Both the position numbers and the translations under genes were made by a program. The notes beneath the pieces were generated by a model that searched no databases, had not been told where the DNA came from, and saw only the letters and a list, made by a program, of their open reading frames with translations. This document shows, piece after piece, positions 8,469-17,168 of a stretch of 64,000 nucleotides of DNA. The stretch lies in NCBI RefSeq assembly GCF_001005725.1, contig NZ_LBIC01000009.1:310001-374000 (forward strand), in the 5' to 3' direction. This DNA is from Sphingobium chungbukense. Lineage in GTDB: Bacteria; Pseudomonadota; Alphaproteobacteria; Sphingomonadales; Sphingomonadaceae. Each line of letters begins with the position of its first letter. Position 1 is the stretch's first letter.

Positions 8469-9607
8469 TTCCAGACACCTTTGTCACGCAGATAGCGCCC
8501 GGCATCCTTCAGATCGCCGGGCTGATAATTGTCGAACAGGTTGGGCGGGAAGCGCGGCGTATAACCGTTGAACACATCCATATAGAGTTGCGGATGGATC
8601 GTCGGCTGGCGGTGCCGCGCCCGGAAGGCGCCGATCGGGATGCGCGCCGTCACCAATGTTTCGTTGGGCGATTTGGCGATCGCCATGACTTCGCCGTCGG
8701 GACCATAGATGGCCGACCCACCGGCATTGCTGTCCTCGAAAAAGGGCGAGCCGGGCGAGATCGCGTTGTTCGATACGGCGGTATAGACGCTGTTGTAGAG
8801 AGAGGTCGCCGCAACATCGGCGGGAACGAAGCCGCCGGTCGCCGTGCGCAGGATCACTTCGGCGCCCTTGATCGCCAGGGCGCGGAACAGTTCGGGTTCG
8901 CGCTGCACCGAACTGGTCGCCAGGTTGCCGATCGGGGTCTGGATGACGGGCAGGATCGCATCGCGTCCGTACATCTCCACGAAGCGGTCCAGCACATCAT
9001 AGATCGTCGTCGTGAACAGCTCGATCTCGCCGCCGAAGGCGCCCTTGATGTTGCGCGCCTTCCAGCCGCGCGACAATATGCGCCCATCGGGGCCGATGAC
9101 CGTGGTGATGGACAGCGCATGTCCCGGCCAATCGGGGTCGCGCGCATAGGAACCGAATACGATATAGACGCCGTATTGGCGGGCCTTCTTCGCGATTGCC
9201 TCCGTCTCCACGCCGGGAATCTCGATGGCGACCTTCAGCACGTCCTGGCGCGTCCATCCCGCGCCGAAGCCGGTGATCGGAAACTCATGGAAGAACAGCA
9301 GATCGGGTCCCCCACCAAAGGCGAAGGCGGCATCGATCAGGCCCAGCATATGGTTGAGATTGTCGCGGCGGCTCGCCTCGACACGGGAAAGGTCGACGGG
9401 AATGGACCGTGCCTGCGCAACGCCCAGCGTCCAGCTATCCTTGGTGAGGGGCACGACCGGATAGCGGCCGTCGGGGTTGATGGCGACATCGGCCTTGGGC
9501 TCGGCCGGGGCCGCGGCGGCCTGCCCAGAAACGCCGAGAGCGGCGGAGAGGCCAATGCCTCCCGCCGCACCCAACAGCGCCCTGCGTGAAAGCGCTTTTT
9601 CGTTCAT
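8465..9607 (-). CDS. Tat-exported nitrilase-fold protein lacking the catalytic cysteine
   Basis: 380 residues of the carbon-nitrogen hydrolase superfamily. The N-terminus SRRALLGAAGGIGLSAALGV is a twin-arginine signal peptide, which is rare in this mostly cytoplasmic family. Two of the three Glu-Lys-Cys catalytic positions can be placed: E108 in FFHEFPITGFG and K183 in SRGWKARNIKG. The nucleophile motif, normally Cys six residues before the Pro-Glu pair, reads ATSSVQREPELFRAL here, with Ser232 at the Cys position. The enzyme may therefore be inactive as an amidase, may use Ser, or may bind rather than hydrolyse. Its 4-bp overlaps with both neighbours show it belongs to the operon. Confidence 0.8.
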   Translation of the reverse strand: MNEKALSRRALLGAAGGIGLSAALGVSGQAAAAPAEPKADVAINPDGRYPVVPLTKDSWTLGVAQARSIPVDLSRVEASRRDNLNHMLGLIDAAFAFGGGPDLLFFHEFPITGFGAGWTRQDVLKVAIEIPGVETEAIAKKARQYGVYIVFGSYARDPDWPGHALSITTVIGPDGRILSRGWKARNIKGAFGGEIELFTTTIYDVLDRFVEMYGRDAILPVIQTPIGNLATSSVQREPELFRALAIKGAEVILRTATGGFVPADVAATSLYNSVYTAVSNNAISPGSPFFEDSNAGGSAIYGPDGEVMAIAKSPNETLVTARIPIGAFRARHRQPTIHPQLYMDVFNGYTPRFPPNLFDNYQPGDLKDAGRYLRDKGVWK

Positions 9608-10128
9608 AGCGCCGCCCGGGGACGGTAGCTGTAGTAGCTCGGATCGTCATAGGCCTGCCAGTCGCGCGAGACCCGGTTCTCGTTGATCACGGTGCGCTGG
9701 AACAGGCGGCCCTTGCGATACCAGTGCCAGGTGCGGTTCTTGGCATCGCCGTCCTCGGCCACGGTGATCATTTCATAATAGCGGAAATCGGGTTCGTGGG
9801 TCCGCGTCCAGCCGACCATGATGGTGCGATTGGTCTCGTCATAGTTGAGCGCGCCGACGAAACCGTCGATCAGGTCGTTCTTGATCCAGATGCGGTCGCC
9901 CTGGAAGGTGCCGTCGAAATAGCGGATTTCCTGCGTGCCGTCGGCCCAGGTGTAGATATTGGTCTGGCTCAGCTTCGCGACGCCGTCCGGACCGTCGGTC
10001 AGGCGGCAGACGAGCCGCGACTTGTGACGGTCGATGATATTGTGGTCGGCGTCCAGATGGACATATTCGCCTTCCCATACGCCCGCCTGGTCAGCGACGA
10101 TCGGTTGCTTTTCCGTAATGATCTGCAT
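9604..10128 (-). CDS. Calycin-like (DUF3598-like) protein, first gene of operon
   Basis: 174 residues, cytoplasmic, almost entirely short beta strands. GVWEGEYVHLDADHNIIDRHKSRL is the typical opening of lipocalin-like DUF3598 proteins, and FDGTFQGDRIWIKND and GWTRTHEPDFRYYEMITV follow. Calycins bind small hydrophobic ligands, so a binding or isomerase-like role on the pathway substrate is possible but unproven. It is the first gene after the divergent promoter shared with the LysR gene. Its stop overlaps the nitrilase-fold start by 4 bp. Confidence 0.6.
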   Translation of the reverse strand: MQIITEKQPIVADQAGVWEGEYVHLDADHNIIDRHKSRLVCRLTDGPDGVAKLSQTNIYTWADGTQEIRYFDGTFQGDRIWIKNDLIDGFVGALNYDETNRTIMVGWTRTHEPDFRYYEMITVAEDGDAKNRTWHWYRKGRLFQRTVINENRVSRDWQAYDDPSYYSYRPRAAL

Positions 10129-10191
10129 GTGCCCTCACTCTCTCTGTGCCCCGATCATTGCGCAGGGAGGGGGGGGTAGACCAACAACAAA

Positions 10192-10207
10192 TTGTCTTTT
10201 TGAACAA
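10192..10207. promoter_or_regulatory. LysR-type binding site (T-N11-A)
   Basis: TTGT-N8-ACAA dyad fitting the LysR consensus T-N11-A, in the 102-bp intergenic region between the divergent LysR gene and the minus-strand operon. Further CAA/TTG half-sites surround it. Its position about 24 bp upstream of the regulator ATG and 64 bp from the operon start fits joint control and autoregulation. Confidence 0.5.
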
Positions 10208-10230
10208 CCAAAGATTGTGTAATCGAGGAC

Positions 10231-11124
10231 ATGGAATCGCGACAGGTGCGGCATTTTCTGGCCGCTTATGACATGGGCACTTTCGCTGCCGCTGCGGAAT
10301 GGCTGGGGTTGAGCCAGCAGGCGGTCAGCAAGAGCATATTGCGCCTGGAGGCGCAGTTGGGCGTGCGCCTGTTCGAACGCGATGGACGCCGGGTCCGTCC
10401 GACCGCCTATGCCGACCTTTTCCTGCCCCATGCGCGTACGATCGCGGCGGAGAGCGATCGCTTCCGCGCGGACCTGACCGACATGATGGGCGGTCGGCAT
10501 GGCCGGTTGCGGATCGGGGTCGGTCCCAGCGCGGCGGCGGACGTCGTCGCCAGCGCGGTCAGGATGCTGACGGGCGAACGGGCCGATATGCGCCTGACCG
10601 TGCTGGCGGGCATCTATGAAATGATGGTCAGCGATCTTCTGCTCGGCAAGCTCGATGTGATCGTCGCGGTGCGCCAGGTCGACCGCCACGATCCCCTTAT
10701 CCGCGAAGAGGTTCTGGGCGACATCCGCTATGCCGTCCTCGCCGGCGCGAACCACCCGCTCGCGGGCAGGGGCCGCGTGACGCTCCATGATCTGAAGAAT
10801 GAGCGCTGGCTGGCAGGGGCCAATATCGGGGCGGTGGAGCAGGTGATCGATGCCAGCTTCCGAACGGCGGGTCTGGTGCGGCCACGGCCGGAAATCGAGA
10901 CGACATCCGTCATCTTCACCCAGGCGATGCTCGACGGTGGAATGCACCTGACGATCCTGCCCGAAATGCTGGTGGCGCGGGACATGAAGGCCGGGCGGAT
11001 CGTCAAGATCGATGTCGATATCGAACCCTGGACGCGTCCCCTGATCGTGGCGACACGCGTCCGCGCGCCCAAGCCGCCGGTCGTGGATGCTTTCATGGCC
11101 AATCTCGTCAAGGCGATGGGCTGA
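10231..11124 (+). CDS. LysR-family transcriptional regulator
   Basis: 297 residues. An N-terminal winged helix-turn-helix (MESRQVRHFLAAYDMGTFAAAAEWLGLSQQAVSKSI shows the AA..L..SQ.A.S spacing) is followed by a periplasmic-binding-like effector domain from about residue 90. It is divergent from the operon starting at 10128, the standard arrangement for a LysR activator of a catabolic operon responding to a pathway intermediate. The ATG at 10231 gives the usual family N-terminus and length. Confidence 0.9.
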   Translation: MESRQVRHFLAAYDMGTFAAAAEWLGLSQQAVSKSILRLEAQLGVRLFERDGRRVRPTAYADLFLPHARTIAAESDRFRADLTDMMGGRHGRLRIGVGPSAAADVVASAVRMLTGERADMRLTVLAGIYEMMVSDLLLGKLDVIVAVRQVDRHDPLIREEVLGDIRYAVLAGANHPLAGRGRVTLHDLKNERWLAGANIGAVEQVIDASFRTAGLVRPRPEIETTSVIFTQAMLDGGMHLTILPEMLVARDMKAGRIVKIDVDIEPWTRPLIVATRVRAPKPPVVDAFMANLVKAMG

Positions 11125-11225
11125 ACCGTGTCGCCCTCATCCTCATGAATGCGACGGGGTGGGGATGACGCCACTGCGTCGACGGTTGAAATCATTCCCC
11201 ATATGCCGGATAGGCTGCGGAGCAC

Positions 11226-12365
11226 ATGCATTACGATCCCGACATCTTTCTCCGCGATTATTGGCAGAAGAAGCCGCTGCTGATCCGAAATCCGTGGGAT
11301 GCGTGGCGCAATCCCCTGGACCCCGACGAACTGGCAGGCCTGGCCTGCGAGGAGGGCGTCGAATCCCGGCTGATCGTGCGGGAGGAGGAAGGCTGGACGC
11401 TCGCCCATGGCCCATTCGCGGCTGACCGTTTCAGCCGGCTGGGCGCGCAGCCCTGGACGCTGCTCGTCCAGGCGGTCGATCATCATGTTCCCGATGTTGC
11501 CGCGCTGATCGATCCGTTCCGCTTCGTACCCAACTGGCGCATCGACGATGTGATGGTCAGCTACGCATCCGACGGGGGCGGCGTGGGGCCGCATTTCGAC
11601 CAATATGACGTGTTCCTGCTGCAAGGGCTGGGCAAGCGCCGCTGGCGGGTGGGGCCGCTGTGCGACGGATCGAGCGAATTGCTGCCGCATGACGATCTGC
11701 GCCTGCTCGCCCGGTTCGAGGCGACAGAGGAATGGGTGCTGGAACCCGGCGACATCCTCTATGTGCCGCCCGGCTTCGCGCATGACGGGGTGGCGGTCGG
11801 CGACGATTGCATGACCTATTCGATCGGCTTTCGCGCGCCGTCCCGCAGCGAGCTGATCGAGGGCTGGTGCGATCATCTGGTCGATGAGATGCAGGAGGAT
11901 GATCGTTACAGCGACCCGGATCTGCGGGTTCAGGGCAATCCGGGGGAGATTTCGGAGGCGGCCCTGACCCGGTTGCATGCCATGGTCACAGGGAAATTGC
12001 TGGATCGTGATGCCTTTGCGTGCTGGTTCGGGGAATATAACAGCGCGCCCAAATATCCCGAGACGGATTGGCGCCCCGAAGAACCGATCGGTCGGGCGGA
12101 GTTGGCCGATTGCCTTGAACAGGGCATGGCGCTGGCGCGGAATCCGGCCAGCCGCCTTTCCTTCATTCGGCGGGCAGACGGATTGCTGCTGTTCGCCGAC
12201 GGTCGCAGCTTTGCCTGTTCCGGCGAAACCGTGGCCTTGGCCGAGGCGATTTGCGCCCAGGCGCAAGTCCGGCTCGATCCCACGGCGGGCCGGTCCCCGG
12301 AAACGCTGGACCTGCTGGCCGCGCTGATCGACCAGGGCAGCCTCGCCTTCGATCAGGAAGATTGA
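11226..12365 (+). CDS. Ribosomal protein L16 arginine 3-hydroxylase-like JmjC/cupin oxygenase
   Basis: 379 residues of the RoxA/YcfD family of Fe(II)/2-oxoglutarate oxygenases, which hydroxylate an arginine of ribosomal protein L16. The start MHYDPDIFLRDYWQKKPLLIR is diagnostic. Iron ligands H123 and D125 (GPHFDQYDVFLLQG) and H186 (PPGFAHDGVA) are present, and the C-terminal winged-helix-like dimerisation region is complete. It is immediately followed, with no gap, by a pseudouridine synthase gene, so two ribosome-modifying functions are probably co-transcribed. Confidence 0.9.
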   Translation: MHYDPDIFLRDYWQKKPLLIRNPWDAWRNPLDPDELAGLACEEGVESRLIVREEEGWTLAHGPFAADRFSRLGAQPWTLLVQAVDHHVPDVAALIDPFRFVPNWRIDDVMVSYASDGGGVGPHFDQYDVFLLQGLGKRRWRVGPLCDGSSELLPHDDLRLLARFEATEEWVLEPGDILYVPPGFAHDGVAVGDDCMTYSIGFRAPSRSELIEGWCDHLVDEMQEDDRYSDPDLRVQGNPGEISEAALTRLHAMVTGKLLDRDAFACWFGEYNSAPKYPETDWRPEEPIGRAELADCLEQGMALARNPASRLSFIRRADGLLLFADGRSFACSGETVALAEAICAQAQVRLDPTAGRSPETLDLLAALIDQGSLAFDQED

Positions 12366-12914
12366 GTGCCGCGCCTGCTCCTGTTCAACAAACCCTATGG
12401 GGTGATGTCGCAATTCACCGATGCACGGTCCGAATCGGCGCGCCCGACCCTGTCGGATTTCATCGACGTGCCGCACGTCTATCCGGCAGGGCGCCTCGAC
12501 CTGGACAGCGAAGGCCTGCTGCTCCTGACCGATGACGGGCGGCTCCAGTCGCGCATCGCCGATCCCAGATTCAAGATGCCCAAGACCTATCTGGTACAGG
12601 TCGAGGGCGATCCGCAGGCCGCCGCGCTGGACCAGTTGCGGCGCGGCGTCAGGCTGAAGGATGGGATGACCCTGCCTGCGCAGGTCGAACTGATCGATCC
12701 GCCGTCCCTCTGGCCCCGTGACCCCCCGGTACGCTTTCGCAAGAGCGTGCCCGACCGGTGGATCAGCCTCACCATCCGGGAGGGCCGGAACCGGCAGGTG
12801 CGCCGGATGACGGCCGCCATCGGCCATCCCACCCTGCGGCTGGTGCGGTGGCGGATCGGCGACTGGACCATCGACGGCTTGCCGCCCGGCACATGGCGCG
12901 AGGTGCGCGCTTAG
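12366..12914 (+). CDS. rluE: 23S rRNA pseudouridine synthase, RluE/RsuA family
   Basis: 182 residues. Signatures of the RsuA/RluB/E/F group are FNKPYGVMSQF near the N-terminus, the catalytic-Asp motif GRLDLDSEGLLLLTDDG, and the C-terminal REGRNRQVRRMTAAIGHPTLRLVR. It lacks the S4 RNA-binding domain found in RsuA, RluB and RluF, which matches RluE (pseudouridine 2457 of 23S rRNA). The GTG start at 12366 abuts the TGA of the hydroxylase gene. It converges with the methyltransferase gene only 3 bp away. Confidence 0.85.
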   Translation: MPRLLLFNKPYGVMSQFTDARSESARPTLSDFIDVPHVYPAGRLDLDSEGLLLLTDDGRLQSRIADPRFKMPKTYLVQVEGDPQAAALDQLRRGVRLKDGMTLPAQVELIDPPSLWPRDPPVRFRKSVPDRWISLTIREGRNRQVRRMTAAIGHPTLRLVRWRIGDWTIDGLPPGTWREVRA

Positions 12915-12917
12915 CCT

Positions 12918-13589
12918 CTATCGCCTTTGCGCGAACCAGATGATGTGCTGCGGCCCCTTGCCGTTGCTGCGGGCGCGGACTTTCACTTCATCGACAGCAA
13001 GCCCGGTCTGGGACAATCGGCGGGCGAAGGCGGCATCGGGCGCTGCGGACCAGATCGCCAGCACGCCGCCCGGCTTGAGCGCGGCGATCGCGGCCGACAG
13101 GCCCCGCGCCGAATAAAGCCGGTCATTGGCCTGGCGCACCAGCCCGTCCGGACCATTGTCGACGTCGAGCAGGATCGCGTCATACAGGCCACGCCCGTCG
13201 GCGATCACATCGGCGACATCCTGACCGACCAGATGCACGCGCGGGTCGTCGAGGCAACCCGCCGCCAGTTCGGCCATGGGGCCGCGCGCCCATTCGATGA
13301 TCTCCGGCACCAGTTCGGCCACGGTGATCCGGGCGCTCCCGTCCAGCGCCGCGAGCGCCGCGCGCAGGGTGAACCCCATGCCATAGCCGCCGACCAGCAG
13401 ATGCACGGACTTGCGCCCCCGCAACCGTTCGCAGGTCATGTTGGCGAGCGCCTCCTCCGATCCGCTCATGCGGCTGCTCATCAGTTCGTTGCGGTCGAGC
13501 ACGATCATGAAATCCCGGCCCCGGCGATAGAGCGTCAATGTCTCGCCCCCAGGGACATGGGCCGATCCGATGAATTCGCGTGGTTGCAT
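12918..13589 (-). CDS. Spermidine-synthase-like methyltransferase-fold protein
   Basis: 223 residues from MQPREFIGSAHVPGG; an earlier in-frame ATG at 13646 adds 19 residues without conserved character. The Rossmann-type SAM-binding fold shows HLLVGGYGMGFTLRAAL (glycine-rich loop), ITVAELVPEI (acidic end of beta 2) and DAILLDVDNGPDG. The layout resembles spermidine synthases used as spermine/spermidine synthase-like domains, but the polyamine-binding residues cannot be confirmed. It is monocistronic. Confidence 0.7.
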   Translation of the reverse strand: MQPREFIGSAHVPGGETLTLYRRGRDFMIVLDRNELMSSRMSGSEEALANMTCERLRGRKSVHLLVGGYGMGFTLRAALAALDGSARITVAELVPEIIEWARGPMAELAAGCLDDPRVHLVGQDVADVIADGRGLYDAILLDVDNGPDGLVRQANDRLYSARGLSAAIAALKPGGVLAIWSAAPDAAFARRLSQTGLAVDEVKVRARSNGKGPQHIIWFAQRR

Positions 13590-13742
13590 GCTGTCCTTCC
13601 GTAGGCGGGGCGCCCGCCTCTTAGGACAAGCCGGGCCATAGTCCAAGCGCAGGCGCGATGAAGGGGTTTACGGCCCGCAAAGTCGACGTCATAGCGACGG
13701 GACGATGTTGCCCCTGCACCCTTGTGAAAAGCGTCCCTGAAA

Positions 13743-14195
13743 TTGCGATATTTCCTCGATACCGAATTCAACGGCTTTGGCGGCGATCTGATCAGCCTGG
13801 CGCTGGTGCCGGAATATGGCGATCAGGATTTCTATGTTTCGCTGCCCCTTCCGGACGAAATCCATCCCTGGGTGCAGCAGAATGTGATCCCCTATCTTCG
13901 CTTCGTTCCGCCCGGCATCGACCTCCAGCTGAATCGCGAACAGGCCGCCCACCATCTCGAAGCCTATCTGGCGCATGATCCCGATCCGGTGATCGTGGCG
14001 GACTGGCCGGACGATCTCGCCTATTTCTGCCACCTCATGGTGACGGGGCCGGGGGAGAAGATCGCCATCAGCGACCTTCGCCTCGAACTGATCAACGGAG
14101 CGGGTTTCAGTTCGGCCGCCAACAGCAAGACGCCCCACAACGCCCTGCATGATGCACGCGCGTTCAAGGATTTCTGCCTGCGTTCGGCCTATTGA
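13743..14195 (+). CDS. DEDDh 3'-5' exoribonuclease, Rv2179c-like
   Basis: 150 residues of the RNase H-fold exonuclease group PF16473. DTEF (residues 6-9) gives the first D and E, DWPDD the second Asp, and HNALHDAR the final His and Asp of DEDDh. The start is TTG at 13743 because an in-frame TGA lies at 13725-13727 and MRYFLDTEF is the family N-terminus. Such enzymes trim RNA 3' ends. The upstream leader is short and the gene stands alone. Confidence 0.85.
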   Translation: MRYFLDTEFNGFGGDLISLALVPEYGDQDFYVSLPLPDEIHPWVQQNVIPYLRFVPPGIDLQLNREQAAHHLEAYLAHDPDPVIVADWPDDLAYFCHLMVTGPGEKIAISDLRLELINGAGFSSAANSKTPHNALHDARAFKDFCLRSAY

Positions 14196-14255
14196 GGGCT
14201 TGTCCGGCCCCTGCGGATAGGGGGCTGGGCCCTCGCCCGGTGGAATCGACCGATC

Positions 14256-15482
14256 TCAGGCCGCCTTCTTCAAGGGGATGGATATGTCCGCCAGCTTCGC
14301 CCGGTCCGGGCGGGCTTCCTTGAGGATCAGCGAACGCGCACCCATGAAATCCTTGGGGTTGTTGATCGCATCGACGGAAATGATGCGTCCCTCCTTCAGG
14401 TAGATGACGGTCAGGGGGCCTTCCTTGCTGTCGCCCCGGACGACGATTTCGTCCGCATCCTTGTTGAGACCGGCCGATTGCAGCTTCAGGTCGTACTGAT
14501 CGGACCAGAATGTCGGCAGTGCCCGATATTCGGTCGGCGCTTCCAGGATGGTATCGGCCGCAATGGCCGCGGAATCCATCGCATGCTGGACGGATTCGAG
14601 TCGCCATAGGCCGCCTGCGAAATCATTGGGATGGCGGGCGCAATCGCCGATGGCCAATATGCCCTCGGCCGAGGTGCGGCAATATTCGTCCACCAATATG
14701 CCGCTGTCGCAGGCGATGCCCGCCTTTTCGGCCAGGGCGGTGTCGGCGTCGATGCCGATCCCGACGATCGCGAGATCGACCGGGATTTCCAGACCGGATG
14801 CCAGCCGGACGGCCGCTATGCGCCCTTCGCCGGCAAAGCCCGCAACCTGTTGCCCCAGGTGCAGGTCCACGCCGTGCGCGCGATGCTGGCGCTCGAAAAA
14901 GTCAGACACGACGGGGGACGTCACCCGCTGGAGAACGCGGTCCTGCGCCTCGATGACGACCACCTCATGGCCCATCTCGCGCGCGGCGGCGGCTACCTCC
15001 AGGCCCACATATCCGGCGCCGATCACGCCCAGCACGCCGCCATTCTCCAACCCGCCGCGGATCGCGTCGACATCGGCGACGGTGCGCAGATAGTGGATGC
15101 CCGCAAGCTCCGATCCCGGACAGATGAGACGCCGAACCTTGCCCCCGGTCGCGAAGACGCACCACTGGAAACGGATGATGCGGCCATCCTCCAGTTCTGC
15201 GCACTTCCGGCCGGTGTCGAGTGCGCCGACCCGATGTCCCAGTTCGAAGCGGACCTGCTGTTCGGTCCAATAATCATTGTCCCGCAGCAAAAGCCGGTCG
15301 ATCTCCAGATTGCCGATCAGATAGCCCTTCGACAAGGGGGGGCGATCATAGGGCAGGCTGGGTTCGTCGCTCACGACCGTGATCGTTCCGGCAAAGCCCT
15401 TCTGCCGAAGCGAAATGGCCAGATGCGCGCCCGCATGACCCCCGCCGATCACCAGGACGTCCACGGCGATTGGTTCGTTCAA
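14256..15482 (-). CDS. NAD(P)H-dependent ferredoxin reductase of a Rieske oxygenase system
   Basis: 408 residues. FAD-binding DVLVIGGGHAGAHLA and NAD-binding GVIGAGYVGLEVAAAA are both present, as is the second FAD motif GILAIGDCARHPN, in the arrangement of the BphA4/rhodocoxin reductase family. These pass electrons from NAD(P)H to ferredoxins. TTG at 15482 is preferred as start because it follows the purine run GGGAGAAGAGAG. The longer frame adds 20 unconserved residues. The probable partner is the Rieske ferredoxin at 16.9 kb. It is divergent from the AraC gene. Confidence 0.85.
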   Translation of the reverse strand: MNEPIAVDVLVIGGGHAGAHLAISLRQKGFAGTITVVSDEPSLPYDRPPLSKGYLIGNLEIDRLLLRDNDYWTEQQVRFELGHRVGALDTGRKCAELEDGRIIRFQWCVFATGGKVRRLICPGSELAGIHYLRTVADVDAIRGGLENGGVLGVIGAGYVGLEVAAAAREMGHEVVVIEAQDRVLQRVTSPVVSDFFERQHRAHGVDLHLGQQVAGFAGEGRIAAVRLASGLEIPVDLAIVGIGIDADTALAEKAGIACDSGILVDEYCRTSAEGILAIGDCARHPNDFAGGLWRLESVQHAMDSAAIAADTILEAPTEYRALPTFWSDQYDLKLQSAGLNKDADEIVVRGDSKEGPLTVIYLKEGRIISVDAINNPKDFMGARSLILKEARPDRAKLADISIPLKKAA

Positions 15483-15820
15483 CTCTCTTCTCCCGGTTCT
15501 GACCGTTCGGCGCGACTGGCCGACCTGCACGCATGTCGGCATCGCCGCTTATCGGTGTCGAAACTGAGCGCAAAATTTCCCGATCACTATCCCGTTATCG
15601 CAGGCCTTGCCCCCGCGGCGCGATCTTCTGCGAACTACGGCTTGACCGGCGGAAGAAAAGCGGGCGTCATTGCGTCAGAGAATGAGGAGGACGCGTCAAT
15701 GAACCGTCGCATTATGACAGTGTCTTGGGGAGGGCACGACAGGCCGCATCGGAAGGCGCATGTTTCGGGTTCGGGCCGACAAGGGAGGATGTCGTCCCAC
15801 GTCGCGGGACACGGGCGGAT
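15483..15820. other. Intergenic region between reductase and AraC genes
   Basis: 338 bp between divergent genes. No coding signal is convincing. It should contain both promoters. It holds one copy of a CTAKCCCGTT motif (15587-15596) that recurs in the dioxygenase/TonB promoter region. Confidence 0.5.
15587..15596. promoter_or_regulatory. Candidate AraC half-site CTATCCCGTT
   Basis: Matches 9 of 10 bases of CTAGCCCGTT found twice, inverted, at 19334-19345 and 19460-19471. It lies upstream of both the AraC-family gene and the ferredoxin reductase gene. A shared regulator is inferred, not shown. Confidence 0.35.
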
Positions 15821-16855
15821 ATGGGCATGCTGACCGATATTCCAGCGCCCAGCCGTTTCTGGAACGGGGAAATCCTTCCGCTCGTCCAGTGGAACAGGTT
15901 CAGCAGCACCGACGCGGGCGAAGTCGAAGAGCATATGAGCCGGATGTTCTGCCCGCACCGGCTGGACGTGCAGGGAGGCAGGCCTCCCATCGATTTCCGT
16001 CACAACCAGGCGCAATTGCGGGCACTCACCTTCAACGCCCAGGATTACGGCAACCCCTTCGGCCGCATCTCCATCGACGTGCCCCAGATGGGGCAGATCT
16101 ACCTCGTGCAATTCTCGCTGCATGGCACGTCCTTCATCACCCATGACAGCAACAGCTTCAGCCTGGCGCCGGGCCAGATGTGCGTGCTGGCCCCCGATGC
16201 CCATTTCAGCCAGACGTTCGAGGCGGGCTACAAGCATTTCACCATCAAGATTCCGAAGGCCGACCTCGAACGGGTTCTGGCGCAGGAACTGGGTTTCCGG
16301 CCCGACGAACTGATCTTCTCGACGCGGCCGGTGCCGCTGGTCGGCGCGGCCCAGGCCTTTGCCCATCTCGTCCGCACGATCTGCGACGATATCGATCATG
16401 GGCTGACGGGCTATACCCATCCGCGGGCCAGCGGTTCGGTCGAAGACACGCTGAAGCGCCTGTTGCTCGCGGCGGTGCCGCACAATCATTCCGATCTGTT
16501 CGATTCGGCGCCGTCGGGTCCTGCGCCCTATTATGTCCGCCGGGTCGAGGATTACATCCGCAATCATGCGCGCGAACCGATTTCGCTGATCGAGATGATC
16601 GAGATTTCGGGCATCAGCGCCCGGTCGCTCCATGCCGGTTTCCGGCGGTTTCGTGGTGTGACGCCGATGGGCTATCTCAAGAATGTTCGCCTCGACCTTG
16701 CCCGCAAGATGTTGCTGGAGGGTGTGGAGGAAGGGCATAGCGTGACCGACGTCGCGCTCGCCTGCGGCTTCAGCCATCTCAGCAAATTCGCGCGCGACTA
16801 TGCCGAACGTTTCGGCGAACGCCCTTCAGCCACCTTGCGGCAACTGAAGGGCTGA
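15821..16855 (+). CDS. AraC-family transcriptional regulator
   Basis: 344 residues. The N-terminal AraC-binding-like domain (about 30-210) is of the type often found in regulators of aromatic catabolism. The C-terminal double helix-turn-helix (about 240-342) includes GVTPMGYLKNVRLDLAR and ALACGFSHLSKFARDYAERFGERPS. ATG at 15821 (MGMLTDIPAPSRF) is chosen; the open frame to 15725 is basic and low-complexity. It lies among ring-hydroxylating dioxygenase genes and is the most likely regulator of them. Convergent with the ferredoxin gene. Confidence 0.9.
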   Translation: MGMLTDIPAPSRFWNGEILPLVQWNRFSSTDAGEVEEHMSRMFCPHRLDVQGGRPPIDFRHNQAQLRALTFNAQDYGNPFGRISIDVPQMGQIYLVQFSLHGTSFITHDSNSFSLAPGQMCVLAPDAHFSQTFEAGYKHFTIKIPKADLERVLAQELGFRPDELIFSTRPVPLVGAAQAFAHLVRTICDDIDHGLTGYTHPRASGSVEDTLKRLLLAAVPHNHSDLFDSAPSGPAPYYVRRVEDYIRNHAREPISLIEMIEISGISARSLHAGFRRFRGVTPMGYLKNVRLDLARKMLLEGVEEGHSVTDVALACGFSHLSKFARDYAERFGERPSATLRQLKG

Positions 16856-16865
16856 AAAAGGGCCG

Positions 16866-17168
16866 TCACATCGCGATATGCACCGCCCCGTCGACGATCT
16901 CGACGGCATAGGTCTTGAGCGCGATCGAGCAGGGCGCGGCGCAGGCCGCTCCGGTGCGGATGTCGAAGCTGCCGAGGTGGAAGGGGCAGACGATCTTCCC
17001 GTCCTCTATCTCCCCCTCCGCCAGAGACGCTTCGCCATGGGTGCACAGATCGTCGGTTGCGAATATCTCGCCGTCCAGCAGATAGACGGCGATCCCGTGT
17101 CCGCCGTCCAGTTCGACCCGCAATATCTCGTCTTCGTCCAGTTCGTCGACCGCGCACAACCGGGTCAT
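16866..17168 (-). CDS. Rieske [2Fe-2S] ferredoxin
   Basis: 100 residues. Cluster ligands are in CTHGEASLAEG (Cys, His) and CPFHLG (Cys, His), with the usual glycine-rich spacing of BphA3-type ferredoxins. It carries electrons from the reductase to the oxygenase. ATG at 17168 overlaps the TGA of the NTF2-like gene by 4 bp. It is the last gene of the four-gene dioxygenase operon 19239 to 16866. With the reductase at 14.3 kb it completes a three-component oxygenase. Confidence 0.92.
   Translation of the reverse strand: MTRLCAVDELDEDEILRVELDGGHGIAVYLLDGEIFATDDLCTHGEASLAEGEIEDGKIVCPFHLGSFDIRTGAACAAPCSIALKTYAVEIVDGAVHIAM

Noticed and set aside
10728..12827. 699-residue minus-strand frame opposite the RoxA/RluE genes
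   Set aside because: No domain or start signal; the plus strand carries complete JmjC and pseudouridine-synthase motifs.
15725..15820. N-terminal extension of the AraC gene to 15725
   Set aside because: The extra 32 residues are basic and low-complexity, and the family N-terminus starts at MLTDIPAPSRF.
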